64,000 nt of DNA from Pithys albifrons albifrons (GCF_047495875.1 NC_092497.1:62149977-62213976), one strand, 5' to 3'; positions 23,960-36,759 are shown, numbered from the stretch's first letter. Program-made: numbers and translations. The notes: generated by a model not told the origin, from the letters alone.

Positions 23960-24136
23960 ACTTCTGGGCTGCCCAGAGAGGTGGAGGATTCACCATCCCT
24001 GGAGATTTTTAAACAGAGATTGGACATGGCACTGAGTGCCATGATCTAGTAAATGGACTGGAGTTAGATAAAGGGTTGGACTTGATGATCTTGGAGGTCT
24101 TTTCCAACCCAATTGATTCTATGATTCTATGATTCA
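23960..24136 (+). mobile_element. CR1 LINE, 3' end
   Basis: Clear CR1 3' terminus: 'gggctgcccagagaggtggagg', 'accatccctggagattttta', 'gggttggacttgatgatcttggaggtcttttccaaccc' and a tail of three 8-bp units (attctatgattctatgattc). It is the best-preserved CR1 tail in the window. The 5' end is truncated, as is usual for CR1 copies. Confidence 0.93.
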
Positions 24137-24139
24137 GTT

Positions 24140-25685
24140 CGAGTGGAAGCCTCTTTTTGAAATAAAACAAGAAAGAGACAGCAGTCAGACCTGCCAGTCT
24201 TTCAACTCTTTGTGCTTTGAAAGACATATTCCTCACAGAGGGGAGATGCAGACCTGTCACACAACTTATCCCTGTGGGTTATAGGACCCACAGGGATGCA
24301 TTGTTCATGCTGAAAAAGCACTTCAGCACTCAAATGGTTATATGAAGCCTTAAACACACTGTACCATACAAAGGCTTCTCTTTGCTAAAAAAGTTTACAG
24401 AAGGTTCCAAAGAAAATAATGAGAGGAAATAAAGGGAATTCCATCAAAATTTGAATTCATACACATACTGCTAAATCAGCTGCAACTGAAGGCAAGAGGG
24501 AAAGCAGGAGTAGAAAACCATTCTCTTTTCTGTCACAAGTTTTACCTTCTGTCTGCCCAGTACTGATCTTGCTGTTGCAGGTGGGATTGAGAAGGTTGCT
24601 GTTGTTAGTAGTGGATATATTTGAGCTGAAACAGATAAGGTAAGAGAGAAACAGCCTAAAGTTGCCAGATTATTGAACAATAAGACTGATTATGGGCTGA
24701 AGCGATGAGACACATCATGGATCATCCAGTTAATGCAGGACCCCGCAGAACCTTAGCTGCATTTTTGCTGAGCCTTGCCTCAAGAGAAAATGGATCTGCT
24801 GTTGCAGTAAGCCAATTGAGAATGCAGTGAGTATTTACTCTGAAGCAACACTGTTGTATAGAGCATTTCAAAATTAGTATACTTTATGGCAAGTCAGGGA
24901 ATCTGTTCCAAAAGATCAATAAATTATTTGCAGCAGACAGGTTAGACTAATCTCATTTTGACTGCTTGGTGTTTAGTTGACTGAGGGCAGAGGTTTACTC
25001 TGTTTATCTATACAGGCTATAGATGGGTGTTAGTTCTCACATGAAAGCTTTTCATAATGAAAAGATTTTAATATAGAGGAAAAAAATAAAAACTGCATAT
25101 GTGATCATCCTTTAACTGCAGAAGCTAGTGCAGAACTCCATGCTGATGCAAGGTACTCAAACTCCTTCCTCCTGCCTTTTCAGCTCTTTATCAGTCCTGT
25201 TGTCATACAGGTATCTGCAGCTTAATGAGTGTCTGTCTAAAAGTGGTACTACTTGAAGAGCATAAAAGTTCAGGTTGCAGGCAAGGAAGACAAATCCTAC
25301 ATAAAAATATTGATCTATTTTCTAGATAATTTCTAGGTGTACCGAACCAGACATGAACCAGTCACGAACCATTATATAAAAGTCCCTTTTACATAAGCTA
25401 AGAATACAATTTATATCTGGCTCTTCTGACTATTCTTGATACTGTACAGAGAAGGAGCGTGATTAATATTTTACATTATCAAGTCAAAAATGCTGTTACT
25501 TGATGCTGCCTTTCCCTCCTCCTCCTTCCAGGATGTCAAAGGCATTGTATTCGGTTTACTGCTGGCAAATTTCTTTAATTGATCAAAAAAGATGTTGGCA
25601 TTGGGGCAGGGGTGGCAGAAATTATTTTTTATGTCAAGTCTGGAACCCCCTTCATTAGCAAATAAAGAGTGTCAGCCACTCCACT
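24140..25685. other. non-genic sequence
   Basis: Unique AT-rich sequence. A minus-strand candidate exon at 24546-24625 is listed separately. Nothing else recognised. Confidence 0.4.
24546..24625 (-). other. candidate exon (80 nt), minus strand
   Basis: Minus-strand acceptor ttaccttatctgtttcag and donor acagaag|gtaaaac flank 80 nt in which two of three frames are open. One reads QIYPLLTTATFSIPPATARS and onward, the other SNISTTNNSNLLNPTCNSKI and onward. The first frame continues open on both sides of the interval for 69 codons in total. Peptides not recognised. Two open frames suggest a stop-poor composition rather than selection. Confidence 0.15.
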
Positions 25686-26659
25686 ATTCAAGTACAATGC
25701 ATATACAGGCAGGTCTGAGAACTCCTGAAATTAGAACATGTATGAGATAAGCTTGAATCATGAGGCTTGAACTTTGAGAAGGGTTAAAAGCCTTACACAG
25801 TTTCTTGCCAGGGAAATTGCTAAAGCTGGGAGAAAATTTCTCTTTTGCTCTTCCCAACTTGTTCACCAAGGAACTCTGGTGGCCACCTATGGAGAAGTAC
25901 TGAAAGAGAAAGCTCAGCAAGGAGAACTGTCAATCTGTTGCTTCAATAAACGACACTATTCATGAATCTGTGATTGCACAAGTTTTTATTGAATGAAAGC
26001 AGACATCCAGTGCCAAATTGGATCTAATCAGAAATGAAGCCCAGTCATATCTAGGCCCTCTGATCTGTGAGTACCAGCTGGAATGCATTTGGGGTTATTT
26101 TCTGCCAAATTTCATACTCAAATTTCATAATGTAACAGAAAAATGTTGTGTAGTCAGCAGGACTGCCATGGATAAACTGCTACAAAAATGTAACCCTGAA
26201 AGAGAATAGGATGGGCTCAAAAATTTTGAAAAAATGAAGATAAAGTCATTGAGTGAATTAAAACATGTCAAAGCATGTAAAAAGTTAAAAAATATAATGA
26301 CAAAGGAATTATTTCTACAGTATTAGAGGTACACAAAAGCAAATCAAAGAGTACCATCTCCCCCCAAAAAACTGCAGATGGAGAATATACTGCTCTGAAA
26401 TCAGAAAAGGAAGTATTGAAAACATTATTGACTTTTGAAATAGAGTACCGGGATAAAAACCTCACTATATGAGTAGACAACGTCATGAATCAAAACTGAA
26501 AACTAAAAAAGGGAATGAGGGACTTAAAATGCTATTTGCTGCAGCTGAAAACTAAGAAAAACAGCCACAGGAAAAATTAAGCCTCTTACTGAACCAGTTG
26601 CCAAACAAAGAGCTAAACAGACCCAAAAAGTAATACACTGTGCAGATCTGAAATATGGC

Positions 26660-26908
26660 ATGGAAACATCTGGCATGGAGATGATGACGGCGAAAGAGAG
26701 GAAGGTTCTGATTTGCCCGGTACCTGTCATTTCCATCCTGACAAGACCAAAGAAAACTTTCGTAAACTTCCTTGTTGATATAAGGGCACAGATGTCAGTA
26801 ATTACTAATGAAGCAGCAGACAATCTAAATACAGTCTGGCTGCTGAAAAGTGAATTGCAGGAATTTAGAAAAGAATGCTTCACTGCATATCTCTCAATGA
26901 CATTATGA
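26660..26908 (+). pseudogene. retroviral aspartic protease (retropepsin) remnant
   Basis: An open frame of 82 codons carries FLVDIRAQMSVI, which aligns by eye with the active-site motif of retroviral proteases (LVDTGA-S-I). The catalytic Asp is retained, but the invariant Thr-Gly is Ile-Arg here, which would abolish activity. The residues before it (KVLICPVPVISILTRPKKTF) are compatible with the first strands of the fold. The frame ends before a flap or the second conserved motif. Retropepsin normally matures the Gag-Pol polyprotein. Here it is a fossil inside a gag-pro relic with stops on both sides. Confidence 0.55.
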
Positions 26909-27230
26909 AGGAATGATTTGGTATGAACCCTTTTCCAGAGGAAACTCAGAACAGTAATGGGTCACAGTTTACAGGTACGGTAAGATAGTTGTCCCAAAGA
27001 TTCACACTAAACCTGGGGAAAACCCTGCTGTGTTCTATAATGGACAACCTGTACTGGTAAAGACGCCTCAAACTGGAACAATGCCAATGGTACTAATTAC
27101 CCCCAAGAATCTCTATTCTTGGGAGACAAGAGATTGCCCAGTAAAAATATATCAAATTAGCACTTGATGGATTTTATCCTCCTTGGAATTAATATTGCTG
27201 GTTTTATTTTCAAACTGAGCATGTCATGTC

Positions 27231-27233
27231 TTT

Positions 27234-27266
<33 letters not shown>

Positions 27267-27268
27267 TT
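27231..27268. repeat. poly-T tract
   Basis: Nearly pure T run with two interruptions (ttttttcttttttcc then about 25 T). It lies inside the retroviral relic and could be the reversed poly-A tail of a small retroposed insertion, but no retroposon is recognisable next to it. Confidence 0.8.
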
Positions 27269-28669
27269 ATCCACAGGAACCCTCAAAGAACTGCACATGG
27301 AGTAACAGATCAGCCTGTGCTGACCTGGAATGCACACAGGGAATGGAGGTGTTTGTCTTGGTGGTAGTAATATTTCTGCTGTATATAGCTATGTGAAACC
27401 CCAGATTTTAGGATGAAAAAACAAAAAGTTGGTTTTATGTTGTTACTTCTGACCATCACAATGTAGTTCCTGTGGCCAAGAACACCATAATAGCCATGGT
27501 GTCAAGCCTGTGTTAAAGACACTGAACGTATGGGAACACACTCCAGTAAGGGGGATTTAAAGCTGCTTATTGTGGTTGGCATTGGAAGAGAAGTATATTT
27601 GGAATATGAGTGGGGTTGGAATAGAGGGGTTCAACAAGAGCAGAAGGTCAGATAGGATGCGAAATGATCAATGGACCTACAGACAAGAAAGCCACTCAGA
27701 TCTCCACATTCAATCATATACTAGGCCCAAGAACAAAAGAGAACAAGACTTTATGTCCTCAAAAGGTGGAATTATTGCTATGATTTCACCTGGGATAAAC
27801 CCATTGTTGCGGTATGATTTTGGGCCCACTGTGGTGTAGGAATATTATTCAGGTTTAAAATAGATATTACTGAAACCAACCTAGCCACAGGCAGCACCTC
27901 TCATCTGTAAGGCCCTCCTGGAACCCGAGGGGGTTTATTTGGTACTAAATTTCATGTTCTATTGCAACTGCTCCCTAGTGGAGTATGATAGAAATGAGAA
28001 TTCAGACATAGGTAGCAACTTCCTTGCTTTTTCATTTTTGTGTGTGTGGAGGTTTTTTGTTTGTTTCGTTTATTTTGGGGGTTTGTGCCTTTTTCTTTTT
28101 TCCCTTTTTTTTTTTGTTGTTGTGTCCTGCTCTGTGAGAGCAGCTTCACACCTTTCTAGAGCTTATGTAAACTCAGCCAAAAGTACTAACATGGGTTACT
28201 CTTGCTAAAGGAAAGGCACTGGCAACTGCCAGCTGACTGCATGCCATCCTGGCAGAAATCAATAACAAGTTAATGCAGCTTGTTTTATTCCAGCCTCCTA
28301 TGGATATTATGCTCTGAACATTCATGCAGCCATTACAGAAGCCTGAACAAGCAATTTTGTGGATATCTCAAGACAAGAATTAGTGATTTTGATTTTACTC
28401 ATTAGACAGTGAACTTTTAGAAGCAAAAGGATTAAACCTAATCTTCAGTGAAAGCCTATCCTTTAATCCAGCAATGGAAGATGCTGGTTTATAAATCAAT
28501 TCCTCAAAGAATGTGTGGCATGTGCCTTAGGATGACAGCTATCGCAGGGCTAGGGATGCCATCTCTGCTCTTCAAAGGCAATGTGGTATGGTCAGAACAA
28601 GCAGTCATAAACCCCTACCTTGTGTGCTTAGGGGGCCACAGTTGTGAGAAGTCCTGAGCACAAGTTCTG

Positions 28670-30655
28670 TCTGATCACACCCGACACCCCTTGCTTCTTA
28701 GTCAAGGAAGATTCCTTCATTCCTCCCTTGCAGTTCTGAACTCCTATGGTAACTCAGAGGTGGTTTTGTCACCAGTGTTACAAATTGCTTCCATCTCTTT
28801 TGTACTGCTTAGGATTGAAGCATCTTTCTGAGGTAAGATAAGTCCAAGTTTAAAACACTCAAGAGGTGATTCCACTTAATTTGATCAAACACAAGCCACA
28901 TGCTAACTCAAACATTTAATATACCAGCTTCTTGCCAAGAATACATGCTTAGCAGCAACACCTTCACTACATTCACCAAACATGCTTAACTTCAACGAAT
29001 TTCTAACTTTTCCCTGGGTATTTGCTTGTAAGTCAACCTTTGGCCAAGAAGGAAGTAGAGTTTTAGTTCTGCTTTATTCCTATGAAGAATTTCAGTCTCA
29101 CTTATACACACCAGGAAGAATGTTACTGGTGTTTTGCAGATGTTGCCTGTAGTCAGCATAATTCAGTATCAAATAACTCATAGATCCAGTTGGCATCAAA
29201 CTGATTTATTTGAGGCCCTCAATAATTTTCCAGGAGGCCTAATACAAAATACTCACTCAGATCCTCATCACTTATTGGTATTACTCTGATCTTACTATAG
29301 CAGGGTATCAAAACTAACAGCAGCTGTCTGGCCCATGCTTGCCTCTGAATCTGAAACCATGTTAATAATTGCCACTGATTTGGTGGTCTTTGCTTTTTCT
29401 TAACAGCCTCTCCAGCTCTTTTCATCACTTCAGTTTCAGAAATTTTTGCTTCCATGACTGCAGAAGCTATGACCTTCTCTGCATCAGAGACAATAAGACA
29501 AAAAAGCAGAGTATTAGTACACATTACTGGTCAAAATGAATCACAATTCCATATAGTTTCTGGGTCCATTACATGTTATTCTATGGATAGTATTTCAGAA
29601 ATCCATAATTCTTCCCATCCTTTCCTTGAATGCTTGGTGTGAAATCAATTTGACCTAGTTCATTAGTTTTCCATTAAAATGCACTGTAAGAGACCAATTC
29701 ATGGAGCACTAATATTTGCCCAAGGTAGTATGGAAAGATACTCAGACTTGATGGAAGAACTGAAGCTGAAATCAACAAGATTAATTTTAAATATTTGTGC
29801 ATCCTTCTATGTCACACACTGATTGTTAGTGCAGGCTGTTCGGTGCAAAGACTGTTTTCTGAAGTTTGAGTTTCATTGGGCTGCAGTTTCAGGTGGGATG
29901 TCTCTTTGCTGGATCTCTGTAGCAGTAGATCACACTAGCTGCTTATATTAAGATATCTCTATAAGTCTGGGAGCATTGATCATCACAGATTCAGAGATAA
30001 TGCCATTTACTGATTGTTTTGAAAGAACAGAGCTCAGAAATTGCCATTCACAAACACACTGATTACCATGAAATAAAGTTTACCTGATAGGCATCCCTGT
30101 GGGGAGGAGATGGGTACAGGCCCTCAACTGTCCCAGGACAGAAAGGTGACCTTTCCCCACTCTTAAGTTACATTTATATTGTTTTCTTTGAAAGTGGAGA
30201 AAAGATAAAGTTCCAGTTGATGTCATTTCACGATCAGGTGGAGTTTGAATTACTTTAGTCATACAGATAGAGCACATGCAGGTTTTATTTATTAGTCTAT
30301 GATGGAGTGTGAAAAGCAATATTTATTTTTGATTTAATGAAGTTCAGCCTTCAGGTACCACTTGGGCTACTCCTCTGGTTTACTTCCCACTAGCTGCATT
30401 GCATTAGACAGAGCATGACCACAGCACCTTTATGCTACTTCATCCTTGGTTTCACTCTTCTCTCAGGGTAGCACACCAAGGTCCCTCAGTGTTCCTGCTC
30501 CTGAGTTTGCAGAGAGCTTTTTTGCACATGCGTGCTTCTCCTTGCAGATCTTTTTCTTTCAGTGTTTCTCCACAGACTGAAGAGGCACATGCACTTTTTC
30601 TGCCCTGAATTGATATCTCTCAGAAACAGTTAGCCAGCAGGAGAAGTGACTCAAA
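28670..30655. other. non-genic sequence with an unassigned minus-strand frame
   Basis: Unique sequence. A minus-strand frame of 101 codons (29219-29524) has a charged stretch (ISETEVMKRAGEAVKKKQRP) that looks more protein-like than average. It could be another piece of retroviral gag or chance. No splice or promoter context identified. Confidence 0.35.
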
Positions 30656-30659
30656 TGTA

Positions 30660-31338
30660 AACCAGTAGAAGTGACTCCAACACAAAAAAGATTAGTCAGA
30701 GTTACGATTTAATATAAACATCCCAACAAATGCAATGATACAAAGAGAAATGAGCCTTAACCCACAAAACCCAGAAGTAAAACCCAGCACCTTGGGACAC
30801 AAACAGAATGGTGCTTATTAGCCCCTGTGCTGAGAAACCCCACGGCTCCCCTGAGTCCAATGTAAAAGGAGGGAAAAACCTGTTGATGAGGATGATGGTT
30901 GCAGTCCTGTTGAGGTTCTGATCCTCCTCTGGATCCGACCAGTGGTTCCAGAAGGCTCAAAACCTTGAGATTATATACCCTCAGGTCCAGGTGGGAATGC
31001 CCAGTACCTCCCCCAGGGTGAGGAGTTCCACAATGGGTGATCTGACTCTGTGAGTCATGGGGTACTTTTGAAATTGCTGATGGCCCATTAGCAGACACAC
31101 CCCTTCAGACTGGGTGTGAAGGTGCTAACAACTGCCTGGAGGGGAGTTATCACAGTTCCTCTCTCACAGGCTTCTTTAACACCCAGCTTACAGCCTGAGG
31201 GGTTGGGTGTGCCCTGAGCAGCTGCTGCAAATGGTCCATTGTTAACAGTTCATGGGAAATGATGTAGAGGGTGGAGAATACACAGCTTTGGTCACACCTA
31301 CACAGTGATGAACTGGTCCCAGCTGCTGAATTAGGACA
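30660..31338 (-). mobile_element. solo LTR, minus strand, copy A of an inverted pair
   Basis: Read on the minus strand it starts tgtcctaattcagcagctggg (at 31338). It runs through 'cagctttggt' (plus sense), 'catgggaaatgatgtagagg' and the tandem-like 'taacaactgcctggagggga', has a TATA box (gtatataat, 30966-30977) and an attaaa signal near 30705, and ends around 30660. The 3' end differs from copy B by a local duplication of 'gtcacttctnctggtttac'. It aligns along nearly its full length with 61325-62049. No internal viral sequence adjoins. The family differs from the ERVL-type copies at 14, 22 and 53 kb, although both start tgtcc. Confidence 0.8.
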
Positions 31339-31344
31339 GCATCC

Positions 31345-33560
31345 TTCTGTCAGCTGAAGATCACAGCTTCTTTACTGCATGTGGGCCACACCTGCATTGG
31401 TCAAAATAAGATATATTCAAAAAAAGGAAGGGTTGAAGAAGAAAGTGACAAGACCAGCTACCACTTTTGTCTGTTCCAGTTATGGTGAAATATTGCACTT
31501 ATGGCTCTTACCAAGTATGTTTCTTGCTATCTTAATTTTTATTTACTGACCTGAGTACACTCACTGCCTTCTAGTAATTCCTGAGACTTAATTCCCCTAA
31601 GGCATTGTCATTCTGAGTCAAAAAGTTACAATTTTAACTAAAGTATTCTGCAGGTGCTGGCTCATATGTGGACCCTCTGTGTATTTTTTTTCCAATCAGA
31701 TCAGTTAAGAACTAAGAGGCTTTAAAATCTTCAGTTTGCACTTATAGAAGTCTTTATGACGCAGATATTACAGGTAATGAAGGGGCTTATATATCTGTAC
31801 AATGTAGCTGTCATAAAACTAAAAGTCATCACAGTATTTGAGATGAGCTTTTAATTGTTCTCATAACTCACTGGAAATTCCTCAGTGGCTAGTCAGAATG
31901 TTTTTCAAGTCAAACATAAATTTCGTGTTTGTTAGCTGAGAGAACAGAGATAGTTTTAGGACTAATTTCCCCCCCCTCCCCAATTTAAAAGAAAGGAAAG
32001 CTGAAAGGTTTTAATCACAGGTTTATGTACTCATCTGTAAAGGTAGCATCCCATTAGAAAGCACCAATGCCTTGTGGATCTCAGTAGCTTCTTTGCTTTT
32101 TATTACTGCTAAGTAAGCCCTTCCATATTTACTCTAGAGAATATAGGGGAAACCACATCATAATGTTGGCAGGTCAGAACAAATTTATATCTTCAAGCTG
32201 AGAATACTGCTGTTCAAAGTTCTTTTTCTTTTGTCTTTCAGCAGTTACAGTCCTCACTGTGTTGGACATCCTGATTTCAAAAGTCTCCTTCCAAGATCTT
32301 TAATTTTTAAGCAGACCTAACTTCCTGCACCTCCCTAGAATACTTAGGTATGCATACAAATGTACATAACCAGGAAAGTTTGTAATTAACTATGCCCAAA
32401 TCATCCTCCTCTTCTCTTAGCAGCTTCTTAAAGAATGATTTTCTTAATAGTGAGTGAACTTAGTCTTTCTGAGAGGCTATTAGAAAAAAATACTTCAGGG
32501 AGAGACAGATGTTTGTAAAGCCTAATTTTTCCTTCTAGACTATTGAAGTCCTACATTGTTTTGTTTTTTAGAGTTCCTAGAGCTATGGCTTAATTTTTAC
32601 AGCTTCTTATTTATTGCAAAACTGGAGGGCATTTCCCAGATAACAGGAATCTAACATTAGCAATTTCCCAAAGGCATTCATAGATGCCATTTAGAGATGA
32701 TGATTTGAAGTTGAAGTAACCTATCTGATCTTGAAAAAATAAAAGGAGGTGGGAGGTTGGAATATTTCTGGTCATCTCTATCCCAGCTCTCATCCTGTCA
32801 ACCTCATCAGCTTTACATGTGGCCTTGGCTAATAGAAGTAACCTTGCATTTGGTCTTTAAGTGCATTTAACATGAGGTAATTAGTTTGCTAGAAAGGTGG
32901 CTATTAGAAGTGGTGCTTGTAGCATGGGAGGTCAGTGCAGAAGCTGCCACTTTCTCAAAAACTCAGAAACTATGTAGAACACTCAGTAAGCATGAAATCA
33001 AGTGCTTTACTTTCAGAAAGTTATTTTATTAAAATTCTCACCAACTCAGACTGAACATTTTGCATAAATTTTAAATAATTTTTTCCTGTGGCAATTACTT
33101 AGCTTCTTGTACTACACAATCCTAACTGAAAGAAAACAAACAAAAAAAAAGATAGTAATATGCTAGATCATAGAAACATACCTGAAACAGGACAATGGGA
33201 ATGAAATTTGACTAGCTGGTGACCACAGTTACACACATTTACCACTTACAAACACTTCTATTGTCGTTTTCTAGCCTTTAAATCTTTTTTTCTATACTCT
33301 TATTTGATTTTCTTTCACATAAGCCTACACTGTGAAAAGTGTGTCTGCCCATCTTATATATCAGACTGTTGAACTCTTCAGAGGGAATAGCAGCCAAGAC
33401 AGGCAGCACACAAAAACCTCAGAAGGCACCAGATGGTTGCAAAATACACTGCATTTTACTACTGTTCTTTTTCTTTTCTGAAACAGTGGGGTTTATTCGT
33501 GTGCAGCTGTGTTTATTTCAGTGTCTCCTTTCCATTCTGTTATGTTCTTTCCTTTTCTTA
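31345..33560. other. non-genic unique sequence
   Basis: AT-rich with no recognised gene. An acceptor-like tctttttcttttgtctttcag ends at about 32241 and is followed by three short frames, each closing within 25 codons. A poly-C run occurs at about 31970-31981. Confidence 0.4.
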
Positions 33561-33564
33561 TAGC

Positions 33565-33755
33565 ACAGAAGAATTCAAGTTGAAAGGCAGCTCTGCAGAT
33601 TATCTAGTCAAACCCCAAAACTCAAGCAGATGCAGGAAGACCAGATTGCTCTGAGTTTTGTCTGGTTGGGTCTTGAACATCTCCAAGGAGTGGGGCTCTG
33701 CAAGCCTTCTGGACAACCTGTTCCAGTGTTTGTTCACTCTCCCTGTAATAAAATA
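33565..33755 (-). mobile_element. CR1 LINE, 3' fragment, minus strand
   Basis: The plus strand shows the reverse complement of a CR1 3' region: 'gttgaaaggcagctctgcag', 'atctagtcaaacccc', 'gttgggtcttgaacatctcc' and 'gcctt(c)tggacaacctgttccagtg'. These match CR1 blocks for the conserved 'ggaacaggctgcccag' and 'ctggttggactagatgac' regions. The tail is worn. Length about 190 bp. Confidence 0.75.
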
Positions 33756-33759
33756 ATGG

Positions 33760-35825
33760 AATTTTTTTCATAATATATAAAAATGGCATTTTCTGTATTT
33801 CAGTTTGTATCTATGATAGAGCAATATTGATCAAAGCAAAACCAGATATAATCAAAATGCAAGGATTAAAATCCTTTTTTTGTAAAATTAACTTTAAAAA
33901 GCACCACACAACCTTTTTTCACCTAAGTTTGATTAGTTTACAGTTACTTATGCACAAAACTAGTTAGGAGGCAGGAATTTCACCTTTATCAGGGAGTTAG
34001 AAAGAGCTGGTTGAAAACGTAAATGTTCATGTGGACTCTGAGGAGTCTGAATTAAAGGTATACCTGTGCATGACATATGCATGAGCTTTGAGATGAGAAA
34101 AGATTTAACTCTATCTAGGTGGTATTTCCTCTTTTCAGTTCTTAGATGTTTATATTGAGTGTCTGTGATTCCTGTATTTTTCATTTCTCCCCATTTTCTC
34201 CAGGATTGTCTTTGCTTTATTTTTTTTTAATTGGTGTGAGTTATTCCTTTTCCTGATCCTTTTTATTTTCACTTTTCTTTTTCTTCTCTCATGGATTTCA
34301 ATAACATATATGTGAAAGGTAGCTTTCATCAGGAAACAAGATCACGAGTTTGAGCCATTTGTGGGAAGCAAATGAATTGTTTTTCCCAGTACGTGGGACT
34401 AGGAATGGAGGGAAGTTGAAAACAGATAACAGCAGGCTTGATAGAAGACTGTTTTCTGCAGCTGGTATGCCTGCAGATAATTATCCTCCACTTCTTCAGT
34501 CCCCCCAGTCTATAGAAAAAAAGTGAGTATTAACAGCTTGAAGAGCAAACAGTGATTTTAGGGAAATCTGACTTCCCAAAAATCAGTGCCACAGGTGTGC
34601 ACTTCTGCAAGGTCTCTGTCATGTCTAAATGAGAGGTGTCTCATGTGGCTTCCCCCTGCTTCCCCCATTAGGAGTTTGTGAGGTTCTCCCTTCCACTCAT
34701 TGTCCATCCCAGGAAACCAGTAGAAGTGCAGCATCTTTGAGACCTTTGTCTTTTTGTTGGATGACTTACAAGGGAGGCTGGAGGAAGTCAGCTGCATTTT
34801 CACACTAGAGCTTTTACTAGGACAAAAAAGTGTATTTGCATGAAGTTTATATTCTTGAAAAGGATATAGGCCTTTGTGGTCATAACTATTGTTCTATGTA
34901 GCCATAAGTATGTTTCTGTGCATATGTTTTGTGACTGCTCCTGAGCTGAACTCCCACAGACTGTGAGCACTGCACTTAGACCTTGCACTTGAACTGGTTG
35001 AGAAGCCCATCTCCTCACACGGGTCTGCAGAATGGCAGGAGGAACAGGCCTTTCAAAGTACCCATTTTAGTTCCTAAAATCTCTTTTTGTGCCCCCTCTT
35101 CAGAAGCACTGTGTTTTCTTCCAATTGAGTATTTCTTTTCTCACATGAATTTAGTGGCAAGACTGATAGAAAAGGTGTTTTCTTTCTCAAATCCCAGGAG
35201 GTGTTACTTTGTACCTTCTTTATTCCATGTTCTGCATATTTCTAATGAAAGTCACATATCTGAAAACCTTTATAAAAAGAAAACTGGAAGTGTAGCTCTA
35301 TTTGTCAGTTTGAGTGTTTGGATATCTTCTGTTTTGGCAATCTACCAAGACACCATAGCTAGAACTGTGACAATTTTGATTTTTTTTTGAACCCTAGAAA
35401 GCAGTGATTGCTACCTCTCAACACATTATCTCACATTTATCTAAGCTGTCTGCTTTTTTCTGAGACATGAACAAGCATATCTATGCTCTTCTTTAAAAAC
35501 TGTTAGTTTAACTCCTTCTTAAATGGTTCTAGTAATACAGGTTCCATAACTTTCCTATAGCATTGTTAATAATTTTTGCAATTTCTGGAAACTGCTTTCT
35601 TTTAATGCTCTGAGCTTCTTTAGTTTAAAATATTGAAACCTTAGTGCTTTACACGGGATAAATTGTACCTTCAGGGGATAAACATTTTATGAGTCTATCC
35701 TTGTTTTGAAAAAGACTTATTTTAGGGGTAAAAACCTGAAAGTCTGAACTAAAGTAATTAAGTTAAAAAAATACTTAAGCAATGAATCTTGAGTGTCTGT
35801 GCTACAAGATAGCTGTTAGGTTGTG
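33760..35825. other. non-genic unique sequence
   Basis: AT-rich. The plus-strand frame at 34983-35390 (135 codons) is Phe/Ser-rich without any motif I recognise and has no splice context of note. Confidence 0.4.
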
Positions 35826-35829
35826 GTAA

Positions 35830-36753
35830 ATTGTCAGATTTGTTTCAAAGTTGCCTTAACTCCAAGGGGAATTTGTGTGGCTGTTGAGGAAAACAAGAGC
35901 TTGTTTTGCACATGGCCTGAGCAAAACCTAAAGCCTGACTGGTGTCTGGAGTGAAGCAAGGTCTGCAAGGCTGGCCCATGTTGTGTCAGTGAGGCACAGG
36001 AGAGCACCTCCATCCCTTGCACCAGCCATTGACCTCCCTCCCACCGTGAGAAACAAGGGCTGTTATAAATCTGGTTCATTAAGAAGATAAGGATGTACGC
36101 AAAGACTCTCTGGTGAAGGTCAGAGAGCTTCTACTCCTGCCTCGGTGGGTGGAGGAGGATCAAAGTGTTTATATTACCTCTGCTATCAGCTGTACATTCT
36201 GACCAAAAGTAATTGAGACTCTCATGAAGTCCTATGCGTGTATTAGTTTCACATGCCTGAAGCCACACTCAACAGCACCTCACCTATAACATAAAACTGT
36301 CCCACCCCTTTTGGGAAGGGCAAAAATTACAGCATAAAAGAAGGGGGAGTTGGGGGCAAAAAGTGTGAGAAGGAAACATCTCTTGGTTGGGATCGGTCAA
36401 CAGATGGTGATTCCCCTGCTCTCCTGAGGGCACATCTTTGTGTCTTTGGGTAAGTTTTGTGCCTCCAGCTGCTTTGGAGCAGACCCGGGAATATTTATAT
36501 CTATATATCTCTGATAGATCTCTGTTACTGTACCCTCTGTGGTGACACACACTAACAATCTGCAGCCAGTGCCCTTTTCTGTGGTAGCTCTGAAGCTTCT
36601 TTCTGTCGTTTCCAAAAAATTGATCCATGAATTTTTGTGACACTCAGGTGAATTCACACGGAAGTTCATGATTCTGGGTTGTGCAGTTTAACAGTTTGAT
36701 GCTATAATCTGTCTGAGTTCATAAAGAGCTTTATTTTCACCTGTTACAGGACA
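35830..36753 (+). mobile_element. LTR-like element, family unassigned
   Basis: The right half has LTR-like control signals in plus orientation: a TATA-like cataaaa at 36333-36339 after 'cccctttt gggaaggg', a G-rich leader ('gaagggggagttgggggc'), and a poly-A-like cataaagagcttta near 36719 followed by 'ttacaggaca'. The left half (35830-36085) is relatively GC-rich and unlike the flanks, and may be U3 or internal sequence. The distance from TATA to the poly-A signal (~390 bp) is long. Boundaries and class are uncertain; I found no second copy in the window. Confidence 0.45.
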
Positions 36754-36759
36754 TTTCAA

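Larger units (their letters stand above)
25690..28660 (+). mobile_element. decayed endogenous retrovirus, internally deleted
   Basis: A plus-strand retrovirus-like relic. The left part (about 25690-25980) resembles an LTR end: a possible TATA (ggttaaaagcc) and then aataaa at 25946-25951 before tgattgcaca. A gag-like lysine-rich region with many stops follows (26000-26600), then a readable retropepsin remnant (26660-26908). Downstream, short frames (about 26990-27160 and 27560-28350) have surface/transmembrane-envelope-like character, including a heptad-like segment near 28210-28290. I find no reverse transcriptase, RNase H or integrase motif between protease and the envelope-like part, so pol appears deleted. 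Many stops and frameshifts make the element non-functional. No matching right LTR is found. Class not assigned. Confidence 0.55.

Noticed and set aside
30757..31098. 113-codon minus-strand frame as a gene
   Set aside because: It lies inside the solo LTR copy A and has no viral or host protein character.
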